DNA of 64,000 nucleotides. Origin: CAZLFQ01 sp044229535 (GTDB lineage Bacteria; Pseudomonadota; Alphaproteobacteria; Rickettsiales; Midichloriaceae). Position 1 is the stretch's first letter; the number at the start of each line of letters is the position of its first letter. The stretch spans positions 558,001 to 622,000 of the forward strand of contig JBGASU010000001.1 of the NCBI GenBank assembly GCA_044229535.1, written 5' to 3'. The position numbers and the translations under genes were made by a program. This document shows positions 8,908-17,393 of the stretch, in pieces. Under the pieces are notes generated by a model. That model made no database searches. It saw nothing but the letters and a program-made list of their open reading frames with translations, and was not told where the DNA came from.

Positions 8908-11589
8908 CTACTGCACCAATCTTCTCAATACATAATGCAGAATCCCACCGTTATTGATGTAATCAACTTCAACTTCGGTATCCACGCGGCAAGTTAGCTC
9001 ACATTCTTTCAGCAATTTGCCATCGCGGTAGATTTTACATTTTGCGGTTTTAAGTGGCGTGATTTTATCGATACCTTCAATATCGATAGTCTCTGTCCCA
9101 TTTAAACCTAAATCACCACGAGTCATGCCGTTTTTAAATTGCAATGGAACGATACCCATACCAACTAAATTCGAACGGTGGATACGCTCAAAGCTTTCAG
9201 CAATAACAGCCTTCACACCTTGAAGGTTCGGGCCTTTTGCCGCCCAGTCGCGTGATGAGCCAGTACCATATTCTTTACCAGCAAAAATCACTGTTGGTGT
9301 TCCTGCATCAATATATTTCATTGCTGCATCGTAAATAGAGATGTTGTCACCCTGCCCTTTATACTTAGTCAGACCGCCCTCAGCACCGCCACACATTTCA
9401 TTTTTAATACGAACGTTGGCAAATGTTCCACGCATCATTACTTCGTGGTTACCACGGCGCGCACCATATGAGTTAAAATCTTTACGCTCAATTCCATGTT
9501 CGTTCAGATATTTCTCAGCGGGTCCACCCTTACCAATCGAACCAGCAGGGCTGATGTGATCAGTCGTAATACTATCGCCAAATATTGCAAGAATATTTGC
9601 ACCCTTAATGTTAGTTGTACCTTCAGGTTCATGACTCATATTATCAAAATATGGCGGACGCTTGATGTATGTGCTCGAACTGTTCCAAGAGTAATTCATA
9701 CCTTTTGGCGCAGCTAGTGATTGCCATTCTGCATCACCATCAAACACATCACCATATTTAGAAGTAAACATTTTTGAATTCACATTGCTAGCAACTGCAT
9801 TTGCAATGTCTGCATTGCTTGGCCAGATGTCTTTCAAGAACACATCTTTTCCGTCTTTACCTTTACCTAGTGGATCTTTTTCAAAATCAAAATTCACTGT
9901 TCCAGCCAAAGCATATGCAACACAAAGCGGTGGAGATGCTAAATAGTTTGCACGAACGTTTGGATGAATCCTACCTTCAAAATTTCTATTACCAGATAGA
10001 ACCGAAGCAACTACAAGGTTATTCTCGCCAACTACTTTCTCAATTTCATCCATTAATGGGCCAGAGTTACCGATACATGTCGTGCACCCATACCCGACCA
10101 AATGGAAACCTAGATGATCTAAATCTTTTTGAAGCCCAGCGCTTTCCAAATATTCAGAAACAACTTTTGAACCAGGTGCCAACGATGTTTTTACCCAAGG
10201 CTTCACTTTCAAACCTTTTTGAACCGCGTTACGAGCAAGTAACCCTGCCCCAATCATCACACTCGGGTTTGATGTATTTGTACAGCTAGTAATAGCTGCA
10301 ATAACCACATCACCATTTTTCAAATCAAAATCTTTTCCTGGAACGGGAAATTTTTTCCCAACATTTCCAGCATCCTTATTTAGCAAAGGTAACGCATTTG
10401 CAAAGTTATCATTCATAGCAGAAAGTGTAACTTTATCTTGAGGACGTTTTGGCCCAGCTAAGCTTGGTTCTACTTTACTTAGATCAAGTTCTAATGTTGA
10501 AGTGAACTCATATTGAGCTGTGTCATCTCTCCACATTTGCTGCTCTTTTGCATAGGCTTTTACTAGCTCAATACACTCTTTTGAGCGGCCAGAGAGCTCT
10601 AGATATTTAATTGTTTCATCATCTACTGGGAAGAAGCCACATGTAGCACCGTATTCAGGCGCCATATTAGCAATTGTCGATCTATCAGCAACAGGTAGGT
10701 ACTTCAGCCCTTCGCCATAGAACTCTACAAATTTGTTCACCACACCTTTTTGACGTAGCATTTGGGTAACTGTCAGAACTAAATCTGTCGCGGTCATTCC
10801 TTCTTTCAATTTCCCAGTTAGCTTGAAGCCGATTACTTCTGGAATCACCATGGTAATAGGTTGACCAAGCATCGCTGCTTCTGCCTCAATACCACCTACA
10901 CCCCAACCAAGGACTGAAAGACCATTTACCATTGTTGTATGGCTATCTGTTCCAACTAATGTATCTGGATATGCGAAAGTGGTGGCACCGTCTGTTCTTG
11001 TCCACACGACTTGCGATAAAAACTCTAAGTTCACCTGATGACAAATACCAGTTCCAGGCGGCACAACTCTAAAATTATCAAATGCAGTTTGTCCCCATTT
11101 TAGAAACTCATAACGCTCTTTATTACGCTTCATTTCTAGCTTTACGTTTGCTGAGAAAGCGTCCTTATTTGCGTACTTATCTACTTGTACAGAGTGATCA
11201 ATCACTAGGTCAACTGGAATAAGTGGGTTAATTTTCTTCGGATCACCACCCAATTTCTTTGCTGCGTCACGCATTGTTGCCAAGTCTACAACCGCTGGAA
11301 CGCCAGTAAAATCTTGCATTAGGACGCGTGCAGGGTTATAAGCGATTTCATGCTCCGATTTTTTATCCTTCATCCAGCCTTTTAAAGCCTCAATATCAGC
11401 TTTTTTAACAGCTTTACCATCTTCGAATCTTAGAAGATTTTCAAACAAAACTTTAAGAGAGTTTGGCATACGCTTGAGATCGACTCCAATACCCTTTGCT
11501 GCCTGATCTAGATTGAAATACGTATATTCCTTGCCATTAACCTTTATGGTCTTTTTAGATTTGAAACTATCCGCTTGCCCAAAGTGCAT
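8908..11589 (-). CDS. acnA: Aconitate hydratase A
   Basis: Aconitase interconverts citrate and isocitrate in the TCA cycle. The 893-residue length fits the AcnA/IRP family. The [4Fe-4S] ligands are C436 (in ITSCTNTSNPSV) and C502 and C505 (in GCTTCIGNSGPL). Other family motifs are TDSHTTMVNGL (214-224), GWGVGGIEAEAAMLGQ (228-243) and, in the swivel domain, GSSRDWAAKGP. A GAGG Shine-Dalgarno lies about eight bases before the ATG. The gene stands alone, apparently separately transcribed. Its 3' flank contains the structured repeat rather than a standard terminator. Confidence 0.97.
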   Translation of the reverse strand: MHFGQADSFKSKKTIKVNGKEYTYFNLDQAAKGIGVDLKRMPNSLKVLFENLLRFEDGKAVKKADIEALKGWMKDKKSEHEIAYNPARVLMQDFTGVPAVVDLATMRDAAKKLGGDPKKINPLIPVDLVIDHSVQVDKYANKDAFSANVKLEMKRNKERYEFLKWGQTAFDNFRVVPPGTGICHQVNLEFLSQVVWTRTDGATTFAYPDTLVGTDSHTTMVNGLSVLGWGVGGIEAEAAMLGQPITMVIPEVIGFKLTGKLKEGMTATDLVLTVTQMLRQKGVVNKFVEFYGEGLKYLPVADRSTIANMAPEYGATCGFFPVDDETIKYLELSGRSKECIELVKAYAKEQQMWRDDTAQYEFTSTLELDLSKVEPSLAGPKRPQDKVTLSAMNDNFANALPLLNKDAGNVGKKFPVPGKDFDLKNGDVVIAAITSCTNTSNPSVMIGAGLLARNAVQKGLKVKPWVKTSLAPGSKVVSEYLESAGLQKDLDHLGFHLVGYGCTTCIGNSGPLMDEIEKVVGENNLVVASVLSGNRNFEGRIHPNVRANYLASPPLCVAYALAGTVNFDFEKDPLGKGKDGKDVFLKDIWPSNADIANAVASNVNSKMFTSKYGDVFDGDAEWQSLAAPKGMNYSWNSSSTYIKRPPYFDNMSHEPEGTTNIKGANILAIFGDSITTDHISPAGSIGKGGPAEKYLNEHGIERKDFNSYGARRGNHEVMMRGTFANVRIKNEMCGGAEGGLTKYKGQGDNISIYDAAMKYIDAGTPTVIFAGKEYGTGSSRDWAAKGPNLQGVKAVIAESFERIHRSNLVGMGIVPLQFKNGMTRGDLGLNGTETIDIEGIDKITPLKTAKCKIYRDGKLLKECELTCRVDTEVEVDYINNGGILHYVLRRLVQ

Positions 11590-11666
11590 AAACTAAACCT
11601 CGTTTTGTTTATAGTGGTTTAATTTGATAATAGCCCAGAAATTACCCTTTTTTCAAGGGGATAGTT

Positions 11667-12626
11667 TTATTCTTCATTCTCTACTGATTCATCCTCTTCC
11701 ATGCTATTTGAAATATGAACGAGCTTATCTAGAATCTGGTCTATCTGTCTCTCTTGCACAACAGATGTCGCAATTCTAATACCCTCATCAATACTAGACG
11801 CAGCCTTCACTAATAAAAGAACCTCTGCAGTCTTCCTAATTATATCACTCTGATTTAATGTTTCTGCATTATGAGTAAACGCTCTTATTCTCGCCGCCTT
11901 CTCACTACTACCTATCTTGTGTGGCTCAATGAATGTATTTAGGTCTAAAACCTCCCATAACTTATTATCCATAAGTCTAAGAGCATTTCCATTATCAGCA
12001 ATAACAACGCCAGTGTGACACCCCGTGTGGTGAATAGCATTAATCATCAACTTAGGGTCTATATTATCTTGTTGTTCGTATACAATAGCCATTGGATTTA
12101 CTGTCGACGCACAATGACTTGCAATGTCAAATAAGTTTAAGAATTCTAATTCTTGATAGAATGAAACAACGTTACGGAATACTTTTGTTTTCCTTTGATA
12201 AGCTATACAAAGCTTAGCTTCTTCTAAGCATTCTTTCGCCAAATCATGATCTAATTCCAAATCTAAATTTAACTGCTGCCCAACATGCACTTCTTCCGTT
12301 CTTTGAAACTCTATATATGTTGGAATATTTAGGCTCGCTAAAATCAACCCACAACATATCCAAGAATCAGCTTTGTTTGGCCTAGCAGATATATAAACCG
12401 CTTGATCCTTAAAATCTGGAAGTCTTTGCTTCAAACTGCAAAAATTGATCGCTCCAGCGATTTCATCAGAAGTATATCCTTTCATTCTAAGTGCTGTAAA
12501 AAATGCGCTGCACTGCGCAGGTGTTGCACCACCTAGTGTCATTATCTGCATAGCACGAGCCACATCTTCAGAAGATAGATTTTCTCTATTTATCAGCTTA
12601 TGTGTATACCTGTTTATTTCACTCAT
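11667..12626 (-). CDS. Degenerate anthranilate phosphoribosyltransferase-fold (TrpD-like) protein
   Basis: The N-terminal 65 residues match the glycosyltransferase family 3 helical domain (LSSEDVARAMQIMTLGGATP, AFFTALRMKGYTSDEIAGAI). The rest keeps the general length and secondary-structure pattern of TrpD. However, the phosphoribosyl-pyrophosphate motif GTGGDG, expected near residue 80, is replaced by an unrelated ISARPNKADSW stretch, so normal TrpD catalysis is unlikely. No other tryptophan gene is in the window. It overlaps the end of ccmF by 8 bases, indicating one transcript. It may be a TrpD2/YbiB-type nucleic-acid-binding protein or a repurposed fold; this is inference. Confidence 0.6.
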   Translation of the reverse strand: MSEINRYTHKLINRENLSSEDVARAMQIMTLGGATPAQCSAFFTALRMKGYTSDEIAGAINFCSLKQRLPDFKDQAVYISARPNKADSWICCGLILASLNIPTYIEFQRTEEVHVGQQLNLDLELDHDLAKECLEEAKLCIAYQRKTKVFRNVVSFYQELEFLNLFDIASHCASTVNPMAIVYEQQDNIDPKLMINAIHHTGCHTGVVIADNGNALRLMDNKLWEVLDLNTFIEPHKIGSSEKAARIRAFTHNAETLNQSDIIRKTAEVLLLVKAASSIDEGIRIATSVVQERQIDQILDKLVHISNSMEEDESVENEE

Positions 12627-14508
12627 TAATTCTCTTAATCAGTTGCAGTACTAATCCATTTATACCACCAAAGAAAATCAAAATGCAACTGAACCATATC
12701 CAACCTATCATAGGCCTATAAAATATACGTACCATGATTCTCTCTTTATCATCGATTTCTCCAATAGTTATATACAAGTCATAAAACAAATGATGGTAGA
12801 TTGCCGCTTCTGTGGTTTGCTGTTGCTCAACCACAAACAACCTTGTTTCTGGATACAAATATATTTGCTTGTGGTTTGGCAAAATCACTTCAAAAATACC
12901 AACCCGAGAAACATAGTTTTGCGCTTTTTCATAATCAATTCCATTAAATTTTATTTTAAAACCCTCAAATGATATCTGCTCTTTAAATGACATAGGTTTT
13001 TCCATTTCATTTACTAAAACACTATTTAAAGATACTGCCACCACCAAACATGCAAACCCCATATGAGCAAGGTACATTGGATAAAATCCAGATTTGAAAT
13101 TAGGCTTTCTATAACATAAAACTCTAGTTAAGTGCATCCCAATCCAAAAGCCTGATAAAACGCCTGTAAAACTTAAAACACTAAATATTCCAAAATATAA
13201 AAATATTAAAAATGTCACTATAAAACTACAGCCAAATGTAGTTCTATGATTCTTAATCAGCTCTTTAATTGCGCTTCTCTCCCAATGTATATCCGAACCG
13301 ATTGCACACAACATTGCACCAATAATTGCTATGGGCGCAATGAGCGCGTTAAAATATGGCGCTCCAACTGAAATTTTTTCACCAGTTATAAGTTCTAGTA
13401 TAAGTGGGTATAACGTCCCAACCAAAACTATAATTGCAGCAATTAACAATAAGAAATTATTTAATAAAACAAAAACTGTACGCGATAAAAAATAAAATCT
13501 TTTTTCTGCATAGCTAATTTTATGCGCTCTAAAAATATATAGAAGCAATGAACTACCTATAATTAATGCCAGTATCCCCAAAATAAAAACACCGCGCCTT
13601 GGATCTTGAGCGAATGAATGTACAGAGGTAATCATTCCTGAACGTACTATGAATGTTCCCACCAAACTTAAACTGAAAGTGATAATGGCAAGAAGTAATG
13701 ATAAAATTTTAAGCTGCTGAGTTTTATCAGTAACAATTGCCGAATGAATAAGAGCTGTCGCAGCAAGCCACGGCATAAGTGAGGCATTTTCTACAGGATC
13801 CCAAAACCAATATCCACCCCACCCTAATTCACGATAAGCCCACCAGCTCCCGAGACCAACTCCTACAGTTAAAAATGACCATGAAAGTAAGACCCAAGGT
13901 CTAATCAGCTTCGCCCAATACTGATCAACTTTACCAATTATTAAAGCAGCAATAGCTGCTGAAAACGCAACCGAAAAACCAACGTAACCTAGATATAGCA
14001 TAGGTGGGTGCATCGCCAGACCTATATCCTGTAATATCGGATTTAGCCCCAAACCATCAGTTGGAGCTGGAAACAACCTAATGAAAGGGTTTGAAGTAAA
14101 CAATACAAAGGCTGTAAAAATAGCCGTAAGAACTCCTTGCACACCAAGTGTATAAGATATGATTTTTTCATCTCCCTTTGCAAAACAAGAAAACAAAACA
14201 CTGAAAAACGTAATAGCAGATAGCCATAACATCATTGATCCTTCATGATTTCCCCACGCTCCTGATATTTTATAAATCATTGGTTTGCTAGTATGGGAGT
14301 TATAAAAAACGTTTAGAACAGAGAAATCGGAGATAATATAACTCAGAATAAGGCAACAAAACGCGCCACTAGTCAGTGCAAAATTTGCTATACATATATA
14401 CTTTAATGTTACTTGTCTTCCATTTGGATGCAAAAAAGGTACAACACCAGCTATCAAGCTAAGCGCTAGAGAAAGGTATAACAATAATTTCCCAAGTTCT
14501 GGTGCCAT
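12619..14508 (-). CDS. ccmF: Cytochrome c maturation protein CcmF (heme lyase subunit)
   Basis: CcmF is the multispanning inner-membrane subunit that joins heme to apocytochrome c. The 629-residue protein has many membrane helices, WGNHEGSMMLW (85-95), GLAMHPPMLYLGYVGFSVAF (163-182) and the heme-binding WWD domain around WGGYWFWDPVENASLMPWL (230-248). A periplasmic loop (about 495-590) precedes the last helix, as in the family. The small TrpD-like gene overlaps its 3' end. No other ccm gene is nearby, so the Ccm genes are scattered, as is typical of Rickettsiales. Confidence 0.95.
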   Translation of the reverse strand: MAPELGKLLLYLSLALSLIAGVVPFLHPNGRQVTLKYICIANFALTSGAFCCLILSYIISDFSVLNVFYNSHTSKPMIYKISGAWGNHEGSMMLWLSAITFFSVLFSCFAKGDEKIISYTLGVQGVLTAIFTAFVLFTSNPFIRLFPAPTDGLGLNPILQDIGLAMHPPMLYLGYVGFSVAFSAAIAALIIGKVDQYWAKLIRPWVLLSWSFLTVGVGLGSWWAYRELGWGGYWFWDPVENASLMPWLAATALIHSAIVTDKTQQLKILSLLLAIITFSLSLVGTFIVRSGMITSVHSFAQDPRRGVFILGILALIIGSSLLLYIFRAHKISYAEKRFYFLSRTVFVLLNNFLLLIAAIIVLVGTLYPLILELITGEKISVGAPYFNALIAPIAIIGAMLCAIGSDIHWERSAIKELIKNHRTTFGCSFIVTFLIFLYFGIFSVLSFTGVLSGFWIGMHLTRVLCYRKPNFKSGFYPMYLAHMGFACLVVAVSLNSVLVNEMEKPMSFKEQISFEGFKIKFNGIDYEKAQNYVSRVGIFEVILPNHKQIYLYPETRLFVVEQQQTTEAAIYHHLFYDLYITIGEIDDKERIMVRIFYRPMIGWIWFSCILIFFGGINGLVLQLIKRINE

Positions 14509-14619
14509 GACAGATAACTACACTATTATCGAACAATTAACAACTATGAGGTAAGATTACCTAGATAATCACTTTAATTTACAGTATAATCCGCAAAGAT
14601 ATATGGGGAGTAGAAATAC

Positions 14620-15954
14620 GTGAGATTGTTTTGGAAAGAAAATGACGAAGGTTTAAACCATATTAAAATTCCGTTCAAACAATCAGTAGTATTAAGAAAT
14701 CTAAAAGAAAAACCACATCCTTTATTTGATCTATATAAAGTTAGGGAATCGATGGGCTTTTGTTTTGGCATCACGCTAGAAGCATTTAGAATGATAGGCT
14801 CAGAAGACGCCAAAACTCCAGAACAAGCTTGTATTAAAGTAATTCAAAAAGTTCAAAATCAAGAAGAAACTAGCGGTCTTATAAACCTTTTATCAAGAAT
14901 ATACAGTCTGCAAAATTATACACAGACCTTCATTAGAAAATATCACAATAAAAAAACAGCTTTAACCAAAGAAAATTTAGAACAAGTGATAAGCAAAAGC
15001 GGCTTTGCGCTATTATCACTAAAACCTCTAAAAGGACATGGTCATACCATTGCAATAATTGAAGGTGATGAAAAAACTTCTGAATCATTAAAAAATTACC
15101 GTATCTTTGATCCTAGCTTTGGACTATCAAATAATTATTCTCTTGATGAGGCTATTGAACAAGCCAAGTTGATTTGCAAAAGTTCTTTTCACACTACAAA
15201 AATCTATATTGAACTATGTCTTCAGCAATTAACTGAATTAGACAAACTAAAATTTATCTCCAACAAAAAAATAAAAGGGTTAGCTAAACCACACCACATA
15301 TTTGATATCTTTTCAAATAGTGAGCATACGTTAATTACAAAAGATAAGTTAATTAGTGATTTAGGATTGCAGTTCGTTTTATATTTAATCAAAGAATTTT
15401 TTAATGATGACAGAATCAAATTGAAAAAATCTGTTTTGAAATTAATTGAATATGGGTTCACATACGAAGAATTATATGCAATAGTTGAATCGCTTTTTTT
15501 ATATGCAGTTGAAAATAACGAGATTGAAGCTGTAAAAAAATTTATCGAATTAGGAGTAGATATTAACTTTTGCGATTGGTATGGCTTTAGCGCACTAATG
15601 ATTGCCGCAGAAAAAGGATATGTAGATATAGTGAAATTACTTCTGGAAATTCCTACCCTAGACATTGATGCTAAAACTATCATGGATGGAACAGCTTATA
15701 ATTTAGCTAAAGACCCCACCATAGCCAAAATGATTGAAGATGAGTCTAACAAGAGAAAGTCGTTTTGTGTTGTTTCAGCTATAGATTCTGATTCCATTCC
15801 ATTTAAAGCCCAAACTGAATCTTCTTCAGCATTGAACATAGCACAAACTGTTATTGACTATTCCAAAACAGTCCTTGCAAACATGGTATCTCTTTCGGGG
15901 CTTATAGCATCTCCAATTTCTCAATCAAATAGTAGTTTTGATAGGACTCATTAA
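14620..15954 (+). CDS. Putative effector: papain-like (C58/YopT-type) protease domain plus ankyrin repeats
   Basis: Translation starts at a GTG with a clear GGGGAG Shine-Dalgarno nine bases upstream; TATAAT lies at 14585-14590. The N-terminal 200 residues carry, in order, SMGFCFGITLEAF (C48), KGHGHTIAI (H142) and RIFDPSFG (D164). These follow the C/H/D pattern of the YopT/AvrPphB (C58) cysteine proteases: a GxCxG motif, a GH motif and a DPxFG motif. Residues 294-350 hold one to two ankyrin repeats (NNEIEAVKKFIELGVDIN, GFSALMIAAEKGYVDIVKLL). There is no signal peptide, which is normal for T4SS or T3SS effectors. The C-terminal 80 residues are Ser-rich. The protease assignment is motif-based, so moderately sure; the ankyrin part is firm. 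Confidence 0.6.
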   Translation: MRLFWKENDEGLNHIKIPFKQSVVLRNLKEKPHPLFDLYKVRESMGFCFGITLEAFRMIGSEDAKTPEQACIKVIQKVQNQEETSGLINLLSRIYSLQNYTQTFIRKYHNKKTALTKENLEQVISKSGFALLSLKPLKGHGHTIAIIEGDEKTSESLKNYRIFDPSFGLSNNYSLDEAIEQAKLICKSSFHTTKIYIELCLQQLTELDKLKFISNKKIKGLAKPHHIFDIFSNSEHTLITKDKLISDLGLQFVLYLIKEFFNDDRIKLKKSVLKLIEYGFTYEELYAIVESLFLYAVENNEIEAVKKFIELGVDINFCDWYGFSALMIAAEKGYVDIVKLLLEIPTLDIDAKTIMDGTAYNLAKDPTIAKMIEDESNKRKSFCVVSAIDSDSIPFKAQTESSSALNIAQTVIDYSKTVLANMVSLSGLIASPISQSNSSFDRTH

Positions 15955-15982
15955 CCTTTTTTTAACCATTTTATGGTATAAT
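15951..15982 (+). promoter_or_regulatory. Probable CtrA-controlled promoter of the GTA-derived gene
   Basis: TTAACC (15951-15956) and TTAACC (15962-15967) form a direct repeat that fits the CtrA consensus TTAA-N7-TTAAC exactly. A perfect extended -10 (TGGTATAAT; TATAAT at 15977-15982) follows, so the CtrA box covers the -35 position, as at CtrA-activated promoters in Caulobacter. The box overlaps the stop codon of the preceding gene. Predicted transcription would begin near 15989, about 15 bases before the ATG at 16005. Confidence 0.7.
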
Positions 15983-16004
15983 TCTTTACTAGAGATGTGG
16001 TTTT

Positions 16005-17393
16005 ATGGTTAATAATGTGGCAGAAAAAATCCAAGCATCAAAACATGTAACATCGGTCGTAATGGGACCTGGAGCGGGCGAATATATATACGACATGGAT
16101 AAATCTAATGTCGAACAAACAATAGCAAAGCTTCAAACCGACTATCCCAACCTCACGAAAGTAAGTTTAGTTGTTGGCTGGTTTGGCGACACTACCGATG
16201 CAGGCAAAATAAAGATTGAACCCAAGGTAGAAGGTAAAACTGGCGATGCTTGGAAAGTTGGGGATTATACTAGAGATACAGCAGAAAAAATTAGTGTTGA
16301 TGCAAAAGGAAATATTACATGGGGTGGCACCCCAACAGATGAATCCATCGTTGAATTATGTAGCCATTTAAAAGCAAAAGGAATTGATGTTGTATTATAT
16401 CCTATGCTATTTGTTGATGCTGAAGGAAAGCCATGGCGTGGAGATATCTCAGCAAAATCTGACGAAGATGTCGCACACTTTTTTCAGGAATATAATAAGT
16501 TTGTAAAACATTATGCTGGTTTAGAACATGAGGGGGTAAAACTCAAAGATGTTATAAGCGATCTAATCATTGGTTCTGAATTTGAAAAGCTCACTTCATA
16601 TCATAATTCTAAATTTGAATTTAAAGCAGTAGACGGATTAAAAGATCTAGCAGCAGAAGTGAGATCTTTGGTTGGGAATGACGTTAAATTAACATACGCT
16701 GCAAATTGGTCTGAGTACCATCATACTGCTGGTGGTTGGTATCACATGGACGCTCTTTGGGCAGATAAAAATATTGACTATATAGGTCTAGATGCATATT
16801 TCCGAATTACAGATAATAGATCCAATACTCCAATTACTTCTGAAGCTGTAAAAGAAGGCTGGAGTAGCGGTATTGATTATGATTACTATCTAAAAGGCGA
16901 CGAATATATGCCGCTTGATGAGAGATATGCTGTAAAAAACTTTGAATGGTTTTGGAAAAATAAACATGTCAATCCAAATGGCCAAGAAACAGATTGGAAT
17001 CCAAAAATGAAACCTATTGTCTTCACAGAAGCTGGCTTCACCGCAATAGATAGAACAACAAATGAACCATATAAATATTCAGATCCAACTACAAAGGGAG
17101 CGGATCTTCCAAGCGGATCACAAGGTCAAGTCGACCCAAAAACCCAATACGATGCTGTTGTTGGCACTATTCAGTTCATAAATGAACTTTCATCTCACCC
17201 AGACACTGAGGGTATGATTGCCGAAATTACTTGGTATAATGTGAATCCAAATGGCTCAAGTGCAGATACAGCTCACAACCACGAACTCAAAATCGCTGAG
17301 TATGAAAAAGGCTATTATCAAGATTTATACAATCAAGACAATTCTCAATCCGCAGAATCACAGCACATTCAACCCAGCGATACTGACAGCTAA
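16005..17393 (+). CDS. Stand-alone GTA TIM-barrel-like (glycoside-hydrolase-like) domain protein
   Basis: The protein resembles the TIM-barrel domain of the large gene-transfer-agent tail/host-specificity protein (Rhodobacter GTA gp15 type). Matching landmarks in order are SLVVGWFGD (54-62), WGGTPTDESI (106-115), KGIDVVLYPMLFVDAEG with PWRG (125-146), LIIGSE (187-192), LTYAANWSEY (229-238), MDALWADKNIDYIGLDAY (248-265) and PIVFTEAGF (337-345). E192 and E342 sit where a glycoside-hydrolase acid/base and nucleophile would be. In GTAs this domain is part of a protein over 1,000 residues long; here it is a complete 462-residue gene with no neighbouring tail genes and no signal peptide. Its last 36 bases overlap the convergent gene. 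A probable CtrA promoter precedes it. Confidence 0.85.
   Translation: MVNNVAEKIQASKHVTSVVMGPGAGEYIYDMDKSNVEQTIAKLQTDYPNLTKVSLVVGWFGDTTDAGKIKIEPKVEGKTGDAWKVGDYTRDTAEKISVDAKGNITWGGTPTDESIVELCSHLKAKGIDVVLYPMLFVDAEGKPWRGDISAKSDEDVAHFFQEYNKFVKHYAGLEHEGVKLKDVISDLIIGSEFEKLTSYHNSKFEFKAVDGLKDLAAEVRSLVGNDVKLTYAANWSEYHHTAGGWYHMDALWADKNIDYIGLDAYFRITDNRSNTPITSEAVKEGWSSGIDYDYYLKGDEYMPLDERYAVKNFEWFWKNKHVNPNGQETDWNPKMKPIVFTEAGFTAIDRTTNEPYKYSDPTTKGADLPSGSQGQVDPKTQYDAVVGTIQFINELSSHPDTEGMIAEITWYNVNPNGSSADTAHNHELKIAEYEKGYYQDLYNQDNSQSAESQHIQPSDTDS

Noticed and set aside
9801..10289. A 162-residue plus-strand frame inside acnA
   Set aside because: Antisense shadow of a fully conserved enzyme; composition unlike a real protein.
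11644..11660. Terminator between acnA and the TrpD-like gene
   Set aside because: CCCTT/AAGGG can pair, but no T tract follows the stem in the minus direction.
15222..15683. A 153-residue minus-strand frame
   Set aside because: Antisense shadow of the protease/ankyrin gene, which has a good start signal and recognisable motifs.
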